From a virus: DNA of 23,768 nucleotides. This document shows, piece after piece, positions 13,939-21,306 of the stretch (position 1 is its first letter; the number at the start of each line of letters is the position of its first letter). A model generated the notes under the pieces. It did no database searches and was not told where the DNA came from. It saw only the letters and a program-made list of their open reading frames with translations. Location: the IMG/VR virus record IMGVR_UViG_3300006802_000577, positions 1 through 23,768 of that record; one strand, 5' to 3'. The position numbers and the translations under genes were made by a program.

Positions 13939-15156
13939 ATGCCAATCATGGGCGCAATTATCGGCGGCGGTTTAGGGTTAATTGGCAGCAGCATGTCTGC
14001 TGGCTCTGCTAGAGACGCCGCAGAAGCAGACGCGCGAGCGCGAATAGAAGCCGCACGTATTGCAGCCGAAGAAGCGCGTTTTAGACCAGTAGGTATTACA
14101 TCGCGTTTTGGCAAAAGTACGTTTGAGTTTGGCATACCAGGCGTTACCGCACCTACTATTGACCAATTCAAGACACGCGAACAGCAATTAGCTGACGCGA
14201 TGAAAGATTATCGCCCTTCGTCTCAATATTACGCTCCAGGAATTAATGGGGCTGGTGGAGCGCCTACACTTTCTCAATTTAAAACCCCTGAAGAACAGTT
14301 AGCTGAAGCGACGAAAGCGTATGAATCGCGGTTATCAAGCGAAGGTCGTTTAATTGGGGCTGGATATGAATTAAGTCCAGAAATGAAAGCCTTGCAAGAC
14401 CGTTTAATGGGTCTTACTACGCAAGGTCTTACTGACGCAGAAGGTGCGGCGGCTCGATATCAGCCTTTACGTGAAGCAGGGCAAAGTTTATTTGATCTTG
14501 GTAAGCAATACTTAGCTCAAAGTCCAGAAGAAGTTGCGGCTAAATATATGGCGCAACAGCAAAGTCTTTTAGCCCCTAGCCGCGAACGTCAATATGCTGG
14601 CCTGCAAAACCAGTTATTTAATACTGGGCGCGCTGGATTAGCAGTCGGTGGAACAGGAGAGCGACCAGATGGTACAGCCGGTTTAGCTGCGGCTAATCCT
14701 GAGATGGAAGCATATTACAACGCGCTGGCGCAACAAAACGCTACGCTTGCAAGCGAAGCACAAAAACGAGGGCAGGAAAATCTTGCTTTTGGTACGACGT
14801 TGTACAACACTGGTGCGGGTTTACTAGGTGGCTACGATACGGGCGTTACAGGTGCTCTGTCTCCATTCAGTTCCTATTTAAGCGGTGCTACTGGACTTGA
14901 GTCATTAGGCCAGCAACCGCTTACATTAGGTTCGGAATTAGGTGGACGTGCAGCCACAGCAGGCGGTAATGTAGGAAATTATTTGATGACTGGAGGTACT
15001 GGGGCTGCTGCTGCTATAGCTCGTACTGCTGGACTTAATCCAACGGCTGACTTTATATCCGGTTTATCGTCTAATAAACAACTAACTGGTGAATTAGGTG
15101 GATATTTAAGAGGACTTTTTGGTGGTGGTAGTTCTACTTCTGCTTTTATACCGTAA
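13939..15156 (+). CDS. internal virion / DNA-ejection protein (first of three)
   Basis: A 405-aa protein that is probably packed in the capsid and ejected with DNA, comparable in place to T7 gp14. It opens with a glycine-rich hydrophobic helix (GAIIGGGLGLIGSS, residues 5-18), a candidate membrane-inserting segment. An Ala/Arg/Glu helix and the motif FRPVGITSRFG follow; similar arrangements recur in podovirus internal proteins. Residues 71-91 and 108-128 are an internal duplication with the pattern APT-xx-QFKT-x-E-x-QLA-x-A-x-K-x-Y. The remainder is Ala/Gln-rich and helical, turning Gly-rich toward the C-terminus. AAAGGAA upstream supports the start. The ejection role is inferred from position and composition. 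Confidence 0.78.
   Translation: MPIMGAIIGGGLGLIGSSMSAGSARDAAEADARARIEAARIAAEEARFRPVGITSRFGKSTFEFGIPGVTAPTIDQFKTREQQLADAMKDYRPSSQYYAPGINGAGGAPTLSQFKTPEEQLAEATKAYESRLSSEGRLIGAGYELSPEMKALQDRLMGLTTQGLTDAEGAAARYQPLREAGQSLFDLGKQYLAQSPEEVAAKYMAQQQSLLAPSRERQYAGLQNQLFNTGRAGLAVGGTGERPDGTAGLAAANPEMEAYYNALAQQNATLASEAQKRGQENLAFGTTLYNTGAGLLGGYDTGVTGALSPFSSYLSGATGLESLGQQPLTLGSELGGRAATAGGNVGNYLMTGGTGAAAAIARTAGLNPTADFISGLSSNKQLTGELGGYLRGLFGGGSSTSAFIP
14149..14322 (+). repeat. duplicated 21-residue motif within internal virion protein
   Basis: The protein at 13939-15156 carries two copies of APT-xx-QFKT-x-E-x-QLA-x-A-x-K-x-Y, at residues 71-91 and 108-128, encoded at 14149-14211 and 14260-14322. The spacing between copies is 37 residues. 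The DNA copies have diverged at third positions, so the duplication is not recent. Confidence 0.8.
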
Positions 15157-15165
15157 GGAACAATC

Positions 15166-16500
15166 ATGGCACAAAGCGAAATTCTAGGGTTGTTCACGAC
15201 GCCTGAGCAGTATCAACAAATGCAGCAAATGCAGCAACAGCAAATGGCTGCTGATTATGCTGCCCGTAGTCCCGAGCAACAAATTCGTTATGGTGCGTAC
15301 TCTGCTGGTCAACAGTTTGGCGGCGGTTTAGCAGGCGCGTTAGGCGCGCAAGACCCGCAGCTAAAAATCATTGCGCAACGTCAGGCGTTGTCTAAACAAA
15401 TCGACCCTGCTGATCCTGAGTCGATTATGAAAGCCGCTAACATTGCTGCACAAAGTGGCGATCAGCAGTTTGCTATGACGTTAGCAGAGTACGCACGTAA
15501 AGCGCAAAGTGAAATGGCTTTGGCTACACAACGTGGGCAAGAAAAACTTACGCCTGAAGATCGTAACGCTAAGGCATACGCACTTACTAAAGGTTTTCCT
15601 GGTAGTGAAGAATACGCTAACGCGTATCAAGAAAGGTTAACCGCACTTACTGTAAAAGGTAAAGAAGATAAAACGCCTGAATGGAGACAAAAACAGGAAG
15701 AATTATTTTTACGTAAAGGGCAACTTCGCACGTTAAAGAAAAATGCGCCAGACGATCCATTTATAAAAGATTTGGAAGACGAAATCAGACGGCTAGAAGG
15801 TGGCGCTGAAAAAACACCTACGTTTGGCGCTGAAAGAGAAGCTAAAGCTAGAAGTGAATTTGGAAAACCGTTTAACGAATTAACGCAACCACAACAAAAA
15901 GAAGTTGAAAAACTTGTTGAGGCTCGACAAACGGCTACGACGCCTAAAACTACAATTACCAATGTATTGCCAGGTCAAAAAGCATTGGTAGACATCCCTA
16001 AGTTTAGGCGCGATGTTCAGCAAACTATTGACCCGCAAATTAAAACTGTTACGGCAGCGGATCAGGCATTGCAAGCTATCAATGATTCGTTAGCTACTAA
16101 CAACTTCGCGTCGTTCCGTGCTGGACAGACGCAATTTGCGCGGGCTATTTCTGGTTCAGGCGATTTAAGTCAAAAAGAACTTAAAGCAGCGGGTGCTGAC
16201 CCTTCACTGTTAGGGGGGACTGCGGATTACATTTCCAGTTTGTTTACTGGAACGCCTACCCCAGATACGCAGAAAAAGATTCGCGCTACGTTACTAGCTA
16301 TTAAAAAGGTTGCTACCGCAAAAGCTAACGCTGAATTGATGCAGCAGCGTAAACTTGCGGAACGGGCTAAATATTCGCCAGAGGATATTGACGCTGCGCT
16401 TAACTTTCCTGAGTTTAGCGCCCCCGCTGTTTCCATCCCTAAAGGTAAAACAGTTACGCGTACGCTTAAAAGCGGAAAAGTTGTCACAGTTGAGGAATAA
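15166..16500 (+). CDS. internal virion / DNA-ejection protein (second of three)
   Basis: A 444-aa, very hydrophilic and helical protein with no clear catalytic motif. The N-terminus is Gln/Met-rich (YQQMQQMQQQQMAADYAA). A short glycine patch near residues 48-60 (GGGLAGALG) and Ala/Gln/Lys/Glu helices follow, then a Pro/Thr-rich linker around 260-275. The C-terminus is basic (KGKTVTRTLKSGKVVTV). Placed between two other proteins of similar style and downstream of the tail genes, it corresponds to the T7 gp15 position. AAGGAA lies upstream of the ATG, nine bases after the previous stop. Its role in the internal core or in DNA ejection is inferred. Confidence 0.75.
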   Translation: MAQSEILGLFTTPEQYQQMQQMQQQQMAADYAARSPEQQIRYGAYSAGQQFGGGLAGALGAQDPQLKIIAQRQALSKQIDPADPESIMKAANIAAQSGDQQFAMTLAEYARKAQSEMALATQRGQEKLTPEDRNAKAYALTKGFPGSEEYANAYQERLTALTVKGKEDKTPEWRQKQEELFLRKGQLRTLKKNAPDDPFIKDLEDEIRRLEGGAEKTPTFGAEREAKARSEFGKPFNELTQPQQKEVEKLVEARQTATTPKTTITNVLPGQKALVDIPKFRRDVQQTIDPQIKTVTAADQALQAINDSLATNNFASFRAGQTQFARAISGSGDLSQKELKAAGADPSLLGGTADYISSLFTGTPTPDTQKKIRATLLAIKKVATAKANAELMQQRKLAERAKYSPEDIDAALNFPEFSAPAVSIPKGKTVTRTLKSGKVVTVEE

Positions 16501-16502
16501 TA

Positions 16503-19130
16503 ATGCCGACCTATACCATTGATGGAAAGCGGTACACTAGCGATACGCCGTTGTCAGACGCGGAATTGGAAGAACTATCGGGGGGTGCTCCTGCTGGTGA
16601 TTATAGAGCCGAAGCAGCGCGTAAAGGGTTAGCTGGTACGGCAGGTACAACGGCTGGCGTTGGGCGTGTTATTTCTGATTTACTTACTAGTGCTAACATA
16701 AATCCAATTACACTTGCATCGCGTACTGCTGGTTTGCCTGCGGAAGCGCCTAGTGTATCTATTCTTGAATCATTTAGAAAAGGTCGTTCTGCGGTTTATG
16801 ATCCTTTAATGAGTTTGTTTGGTTCTACTGGCGCGCAACCACAAACAGGCGGAGAACGCTTAGTAGCAGGTGGCATTGAAGCAGCTACCTCGCCTGAAAG
16901 TTACTTATTTCCTCCATTAGCAGGTATTCGCCGAATGGGGCCTGCTGCTCAAGCATTGTTGCGTCCTTCTGAACAAGCGGTGGTTGGCGCTGGTGCTGAA
17001 GGCGGTGGACAAGCCGGTGAGTATGCAGGGGGTAAATTTGGTTATCCAGGTACAGGCAGATTTGTCGGCTCTTTAGTAGGTGGAGCAGGCACAGCCTACG
17101 GTACAGGAACGGCGCTTAAAACAGGCGCGTTAGTTAACAAGGCTGTGGACTATGCTAAGAATAAAGTTGGCGTTTTAACTGGGGTAGAGCCTAAAGATGA
17201 ACTATTGCGCGATGTAAATTCGCGTATCAATAATATCTTTATTGCTGCTGGCGCTGCTGACCCTAATTTTATCGACACACTTGAAAAAGCAGTTAAGGCA
17301 CAACAAAGCGTGTCGCTCAAAGCGCCTGGTGCTCCGGCAGTTGAAATGCCGCTTAGTTCGTTGCTGGCTAACAATCCGGTTATCAATAACTTTATTCAAA
17401 ACTTGTCTTCGCGCGATCCTGTATTTCGCGCGCAGTACGGCGCGCAATTTGAACAAGCTAAACAAGCATTAGCGCAAAATCAAATTCGTTTGTTTGGCGA
17501 CCCAACAAAAGTTAAGCTAGAAGTAACCCCAATTAATTTGGCTAAGGTACAAGAACGTAAACTTCGTTCGTTAGATGAACAGATTGCGGACGCGTACAAC
17601 AAACAAGAAGTTGATCCAAATGTGTTTGGTCAACGAGTGTCTACTTTGCTTGCTAAGAAAGAAGAAGACGCACGTAAAACAACTAGCCCGTTGTACACCG
17701 AAGCGTTTACGATTGCTAAAGACAAAGGCGTAACGCTTCCTGAAGCGGCGGTGGACGACATTTACAACTATGTTGTTGCGTCCAAAGATGCCGACGTATT
17801 TCGCACGTTTAAGCCTATTTTTAATAAGGTAGAGCGCGTATTCAAGCCAAGCGTCACGCCACCTAGCTCCATTCTTACGGCAGGCGGTAAGCCAATGACA
17901 GAAGGCGGCGCTCGATTTTCAGCGGCTACAGTTGAAGATTTGGATTCGCTCAAACGCGAGATTAATTCAGCTTTGCGTAAAACCAATACTGACTCTGAAA
18001 TTCGTTTATTGTCAGATCTTAAATCCCGCGTAGCAAGTCATATTGATAGCCTTGATCCTGATTTTGTAACGGCGTATAAAAACGCAGACAAAGCGTATCT
18101 GGAAAAAGTTGGTTTGCCGTTTAATAGCGCCACGTTAAAAAACGTAGACCGTAAAAAGTTTGTCGAGCAAATTGCGCCAGCCATTATTGGTAATAAGTCT
18201 AACGTCTTAGATTTTGTAAACGCAACAGGTGAAGAAGGCGTCAAAGTTGTACGTGATGCGTTTTACGATAGCTTTAGTAAAGCCGCATTAAAGAATGACG
18301 TAATTGACCCCAAGGCGGCTAACAAATGGCTGGCTAAAAATTCTAGCGCCATGTCATTAGTACCAGGGTTGACCGATGAGTTGCGCGGTTCGGTCAATAA
18401 TGTGCAGGCGCTATTAGCTAAACGTAATACGCTTAATTCTGAATTTGAACGAGTAGCGGGCGAGCAAATAGTTAGAAAAGAAGGTTTAACTAACCCGCAA
18501 GAGTTAGTCAATCGTATGTACGGCGACGTTAAGTTTACCAATAAGTTCATGAGCCAATATGGCGCAGACAAAGACGCGGTAAACGCTGCTAGATCATTTA
18601 TGTTGCAAGATATTGTTAATTCAGGCGATCCCGTAGCTTTATTAACTGACCGTAACAAAGCTGCGGTTTTTAACCGCGTGTTCGGTCCTACTTACGCGCA
18701 AAAAGTTGCTGACTTTGCGACCGTATCAAATCGTTTGCAAAAAGATTTGACTGACGTGTCATTTAGGGGTGAAACCGTACCAAAAACGCCTATTGAGCAA
18801 TTAACAGGCGTGCCACCAGAGCAAATTATTTCGCGTATTTATAACCCTGTATCTGGCCCTGTCTATGCTATGACTTCTTTGTTCAGTAAATATTGGGCAA
18901 ATGCTGCGGCTAAAGGTACGGAAGAAAAGTTAAAGGCGCTGCTGCTAAACCCTAACGACGCGCTTAAAGTATTTCAAGCTGTTGAATCACAAACCAAAAA
19001 GTTTGACCCTAAGAAAATTGAAGACGCGGTTGCCATAGGTAAAAAATATGGCATTCAATGGATTAATGATGCGGTAAACGATCTTCAGTCTGGCGCGGCA
19101 CGCGGCGCGATACAGGGTATGGAGCAGTAA
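16503..19130 (+). CDS. large internal virion / DNA-ejection protein (third of three)
   Basis: An 875-aa protein, the longest in the window. Its N-terminus (YTIDGKRYTSDTPLSDAEL, residues 4-22) is a short domain seen at the front of other large phage virion proteins. Residues about 165-215 are Gly/Ala/Tyr-rich and hydrophobic, and could insert into membrane. The rest is long helical segments with frequent Lys and Glu. I see no lytic transglycosylase (E-S-x-x-x-P-x-A) or other peptidoglycan-hydrolase motif, unlike T7 gp16. GAGGAATAAT gives a good Shine-Dalgarno. By place and size it is the ejection-channel protein, which is inference. A 19-base spacer follows to the next gene. Confidence 0.78.
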   Translation: MPTYTIDGKRYTSDTPLSDAELEELSGGAPAGDYRAEAARKGLAGTAGTTAGVGRVISDLLTSANINPITLASRTAGLPAEAPSVSILESFRKGRSAVYDPLMSLFGSTGAQPQTGGERLVAGGIEAATSPESYLFPPLAGIRRMGPAAQALLRPSEQAVVGAGAEGGGQAGEYAGGKFGYPGTGRFVGSLVGGAGTAYGTGTALKTGALVNKAVDYAKNKVGVLTGVEPKDELLRDVNSRINNIFIAAGAADPNFIDTLEKAVKAQQSVSLKAPGAPAVEMPLSSLLANNPVINNFIQNLSSRDPVFRAQYGAQFEQAKQALAQNQIRLFGDPTKVKLEVTPINLAKVQERKLRSLDEQIADAYNKQEVDPNVFGQRVSTLLAKKEEDARKTTSPLYTEAFTIAKDKGVTLPEAAVDDIYNYVVASKDADVFRTFKPIFNKVERVFKPSVTPPSSILTAGGKPMTEGGARFSAATVEDLDSLKREINSALRKTNTDSEIRLLSDLKSRVASHIDSLDPDFVTAYKNADKAYLEKVGLPFNSATLKNVDRKKFVEQIAPAIIGNKSNVLDFVNATGEEGVKVVRDAFYDSFSKAALKNDVIDPKAANKWLAKNSSAMSLVPGLTDELRGSVNNVQALLAKRNTLNSEFERVAGEQIVRKEGLTNPQELVNRMYGDVKFTNKFMSQYGADKDAVNAARSFMLQDIVNSGDPVALLTDRNKAAVFNRVFGPTYAQKVADFATVSNRLQKDLTDVSFRGETVPKTPIEQLTGVPPEQIISRIYNPVSGPVYAMTSLFSKYWANAAAKGTEEKLKALLLNPNDALKVFQAVESQTKKFDPKKIEDAVAIGKKYGIQWINDAVNDLQSGAARGAIQGMEQ

Positions 19131-19149
19131 AATTCCTCTAGCTATCCTA

Positions 19150-19806
19150 ATGGCTGCGAATTCAGCCATTGCGGCAGCAAAGGCGGGATGTAAGCTGTAC
19201 AGAGATATTAAAGGTACGGCAGGCGAAGTAAAAGATGTACTGGACGATTTAAAAAAGCAGTTCCATTCAAAACCACGAACTGCTGCTGAAAAAGTCCAGT
19301 ACAACGCTGAAGTACAACGCGTGCAAACAGTAGCAAAGACTGATCCGAATGACGCTATTTCCCAGGTCGGTGAAAACTTGGGTAAGTTCTTTGACGCAAT
19401 GGATCAAGTTGAGCAAATATTTTGGGTTGAAGAAAATAGCGCCAAGAAGGTTTACTCAGGTAATGAGTCGTTAAGTAAACGTGCGTTACAGCGAGTTTTA
19501 ATCAGGACTCGACTTGACCAAATGCAAGAGGAAATTCGGGAAGAAATGGTATACCGATCCCCACCTGAGATGAAAGATGTGTGGACGCGCTTTGAAGCTA
19601 TGCGAGCGCAGATTATGGAGGAACAGCGTGAAGCGCAAGAATCTCGACTGCGGCAGCAGCAAATATCCGCGTGGAAACGCAAGCAAATGATCGCGGAACT
19701 CAAGGAGCAAGCAACATGGATTGGCGCAGTCCTTTTCGTCGTAGCATGGATGGCCTTCGTGTTCGTGTACCTAAGAACGACGGAAACGTACCGTGGGCTT
19801 TACTAA
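19150..19806 (+). CDS. helical protein with C-terminal transmembrane segment
   Basis: A 218-aa protein. The N-terminus is an amphipathic Ala-rich helix (MAANSAIAAAKAGCKLYRDI). The middle is charged and coiled-coil-like (EEIREEMVYR, EEQREAQESRLRQQQ). One membrane span lies near residues 190-208 (WIGAVLFVVAWMAFVFVYL). No start with a good Shine-Dalgarno is visible. ATG 19150 is the first in frame after the upstream stop, and translation is likely coupled. Similar single-span proteins occur between ejection proteins and lysis genes in podovirus-like genomes; I cannot name the family. A membrane-anchored virion assembly or lysis accessory role is possible. Its last 91 bases also encode the start of the next gene. 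Confidence 0.75.
   Translation: MAANSAIAAAKAGCKLYRDIKGTAGEVKDVLDDLKKQFHSKPRTAAEKVQYNAEVQRVQTVAKTDPNDAISQVGENLGKFFDAMDQVEQIFWVEENSAKKVYSGNESLSKRALQRVLIRTRLDQMQEEIREEMVYRSPPEMKDVWTRFEAMRAQIMEEQREAQESRLRQQQISAWKRKQMIAELKEQATWIGAVLFVVAWMAFVFVYLRTTETYRGLY
19702..19707 (+). promoter_or_regulatory. ribosome binding site for the overlapping gene at 19716
   Basis: AAGGAG eight bases before ATG 19716 decides that start over the in-frame ATG at 19671, which lacks such a site. It lies within the coding sequence of the 218-aa protein, just before its transmembrane segment. Confidence 0.75.
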
Positions 19807-19976
19807 TTTGTTTGCTGACAATGTCGCTTGTGTTTGTCATCGCAATTCCTGTATTGGGTTTTATGTATATGGATATGAATAACGCAACAGTCGCAGCAGT
19901 GCGCGAAATTCGTAAGATGCGAGCTATACAAAAAGAACATGAGTTAGAAAGGGCTCAGCACAATGATAATAAGTGA
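19716..19976 (+). CDS. small single-span membrane protein overlapping two neighbours
   Basis: An 86-aa protein with a basic N-terminus (RRSMDGLRVRVPK) and one long hydrophobic span (about residues 27-50, WALLICLLTMSLVFVIAIPVLGF). A charged helix follows (AAVREIRKMRAIQKEHELERAQ). The positive-inside rule places the N-terminus in the cytoplasm. It starts 91 bases inside the previous gene in another frame, with a strong AAGGAG, and ends 14 bases inside the endolysin gene. Being immediately upstream of the endolysin, it could be a holin or antiholin. Other candidates at 20739 and 9391 make this uncertain. No family is recognised. Confidence 0.7.
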   Translation: MDWRSPFRRSMDGLRVRVPKNDGNVPWALLICLLTMSLVFVIAIPVLGFMYMDMNNATVAAVREIRKMRAIQKEHELERAQHNDNK

Positions 19977-20586
19977 ATCGCAGCTACGACAAATGTTGCC
20001 GCGCAATAAATATGTTACTCATTGGCATCACGCGCTATCTGTACTACTGCCTGACTACGATATCAATACCGCAGACCGTATAGCCGCATTTGTAGCGCAA
20101 TGCGCGCATGAATCCGGCGGCTTTGAAGTTCTGAAAGAAAACCTCAATTACAAACCACTTGCGCTTCGCAGATTGTTTCACAAATACTTTCCCACTGATG
20201 AACTCGCAAACCAATACTGCGCAAAGCCCAACAAACAAGAAGCCATTGCGAACCGCATCTACGCTAATCGTATGGGCAATGGTGATGAGTCTAGCGGTGA
20301 TGGCTTCCGTTTTTGTGGCCGTGGTCTTATCCAACTCACAGGCCGTAGCAATTACCAGTCATTCGCAGACAGTCTTGAGATGAGCATCAACGACGTGCCA
20401 GAGTACCTGGCGACGTTTGAGGGTGCGGCGCAAAGCGCATGTTGGTTTTGGGAGACGAATAAATTAAACAGATTTGCTGACGCGAACGATATTAAGGGTT
20501 TAACGCGCGCGATCAATGGTGGCTTTATTGGACTTGAGGATAGGATACATCACTATGAATTGGCTAAAGCTATTATGCGTGGTTAG
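19963..20586 (+). CDS. endolysin, glycoside hydrolase family 19 (chitinase-like)
   Basis: A 207-aa enzyme expected to cut the glycan strands of peptidoglycan in the periplasm at lysis. It shows the GH19 signatures: the catalytic acid E50 in CAHESGGF, a likely second acid E59 in KENLNYKP, and RFCGRGLIQLTGRSNY at 116-131. The later segments ACWFWETNKLNRFAD and TRAINGG (substrate cleft) are also present. There is no signal peptide, so it needs a holin to reach its target. No separate binding domain is attached. The start is supported by AAAGGG about ten bases upstream. It overlaps the preceding gene by 14 bases and the following lipoprotein gene by 32 bases. Confidence 0.95.
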   Translation: MIISESQLRQMLPRNKYVTHWHHALSVLLPDYDINTADRIAAFVAQCAHESGGFEVLKENLNYKPLALRRLFHKYFPTDELANQYCAKPNKQEAIANRIYANRMGNGDESSGDGFRFCGRGLIQLTGRSNYQSFADSLEMSINDVPEYLATFEGAAQSACWFWETNKLNRFADANDIKGLTRAINGGFIGLEDRIHHYELAKAIMRG

Positions 20587-20737
20587 TCTGTTAGCAGGCT
20601 GCGAAGATAGATTTCGCTACCCTTGCCAAGACCCAAAAAATTGGAATAAGCAGGAATGCCAGCGCCCGCAATGCGCGATTAATGGCGTTTGTCCTGACAT
20701 GTTAGTTACCCCTGATGAATTGAAAACGGAGAAATAA
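20555..20737 (+). CDS. small phage lipoprotein
   Basis: A 60-aa protein with a clear lipoprotein signal MNWLKLLCVVSLLAGC, cleaved before the lipobox cysteine C16. The short mature part holds four more cysteines (in YPCQDP, QECQ, PQCA and GVCPD) that could form two disulfides in the periplasm. ATG 20555 is chosen over an upstream ATG because AGGAT is well placed and the signal then begins at residue 1. It starts inside the endolysin gene in another frame. Similar small Cys-rich lipoproteins sit in lysis clusters of related phages. Superinfection exclusion or a lysis accessory role is possible but inferred. A conventional Rz1 is present elsewhere, so it is not needed as outer spanin. Confidence 0.82.
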   Translation: MNWLKLLCVVSLLAGCEDRFRYPCQDPKNWNKQECQRPQCAINGVCPDMLVTPDELKTEK

Positions 20738-20738
20738 C

Positions 20739-21149
20739 ATGCCAGAATCAGAAAAAATGGACGCAATGCTTAAGTTGATTATTGGCGCTACGTTTTGTTT
20801 AGTAGTTCTTTTGATCGTATCTTTGATTCTTTACTCGCTGGTGTTTGTACCGCAGCCAATGAACGGCATCGCTCCTGCTGACAAGCAGTTTTTCCTGATC
20901 TTGTCGGATATGAGCAAGTACATTCTTGGCTCACTAGCGACGTTGTTAGCGATCAAGGGCAAAGAAGCATTTGTACCGCCAGGATTATCTACGGCTAAAG
21001 AACGCGATGCTACGCCTCCTACACTTACACCTACACCTACAGTACCGCGCGCTCCCTTACGTTCTGAACCTGAGTTAAGTACGCCTACTGTTACTGGATT
21101 TGCTGGTAAACCAGCCCCACCACCTGCACCTCAACCGGAGATTGACTGA
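20739..21149 (+). CDS. two-span membrane protein, probable holin
   Basis: A 136-aa protein with a strong first membrane span at about residues 11-37 (LKLIIGATFCLVVLLIVSLI). A second, weaker hydrophobic segment lies at about 48-70 (FLILSDMSKYILGSLATLLA). The C-terminal half is a long Pro/Thr-rich disordered cytoplasmic-type tail ending in EID. Two spans, small size and position between endolysin and spanins support a holin role, setting lysis timing by permeabilising the inner membrane. The proline-rich tail is longer than in classical class II holins. CGGAGAAA lies upstream. It is one base after the lipoprotein stop and one base before the next ATG. Confidence 0.75.
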   Translation: MPESEKMDAMLKLIIGATFCLVVLLIVSLILYSLVFVPQPMNGIAPADKQFFLILSDMSKYILGSLATLLAIKGKEAFVPPGLSTAKERDATPPTLTPTPTVPRAPLRSEPELSTPTVTGFAGKPAPPPAPQPEID

Positions 21150-21150
21150 T

Positions 21151-21306
21151 ATGAAGAAACTTATCGCGCTACTTTGCCTGATCTCGTTTAACGCCTACGC
21201 CGGTGGCGAGATGAAGAAAGTCTGCCACATGGAAGGCAAGAAAGAAGTCTGCAAGACGATCAAAGTCCACAAGAAACTAGAAGGCACGAAAGTACCGCCA
21301 AAATGA
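21151..21306 (+). CDS. secreted 51-aa protein
   Basis: The ATG at 21151 gives a Sec signal peptide (MKKLIALLCLISFNAYA, cleavage after A17). About 34 very basic residues follow, with two cysteines (KKVCHMEGKKEVCKTI) and a Lys-rich end. A longer in-frame ORF starting at 21100 is rejected because it would put the signal internally and overlap the holin-like gene. The mature peptide has a His-bearing, possibly metal- or disulfide-linked loop. Comparable short secreted basic proteins sit next to spanins in related phages. Its role in lysis, such as peptidoglycan or outer-membrane destabilisation by charge, is inference. The stop overlaps the Rz start as ATGA. Confidence 0.78.
   Translation: MKKLIALLCLISFNAYAGGEMKKVCHMEGKKEVCKTIKVHKKLEGTKVPPK

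Noticed and set aside
19671-19715. Longer 101-aa start for the overlapping membrane protein
   Set aside because: No Shine-Dalgarno before ATG 19671, whereas AAGGAG sits correctly before ATG 19716.
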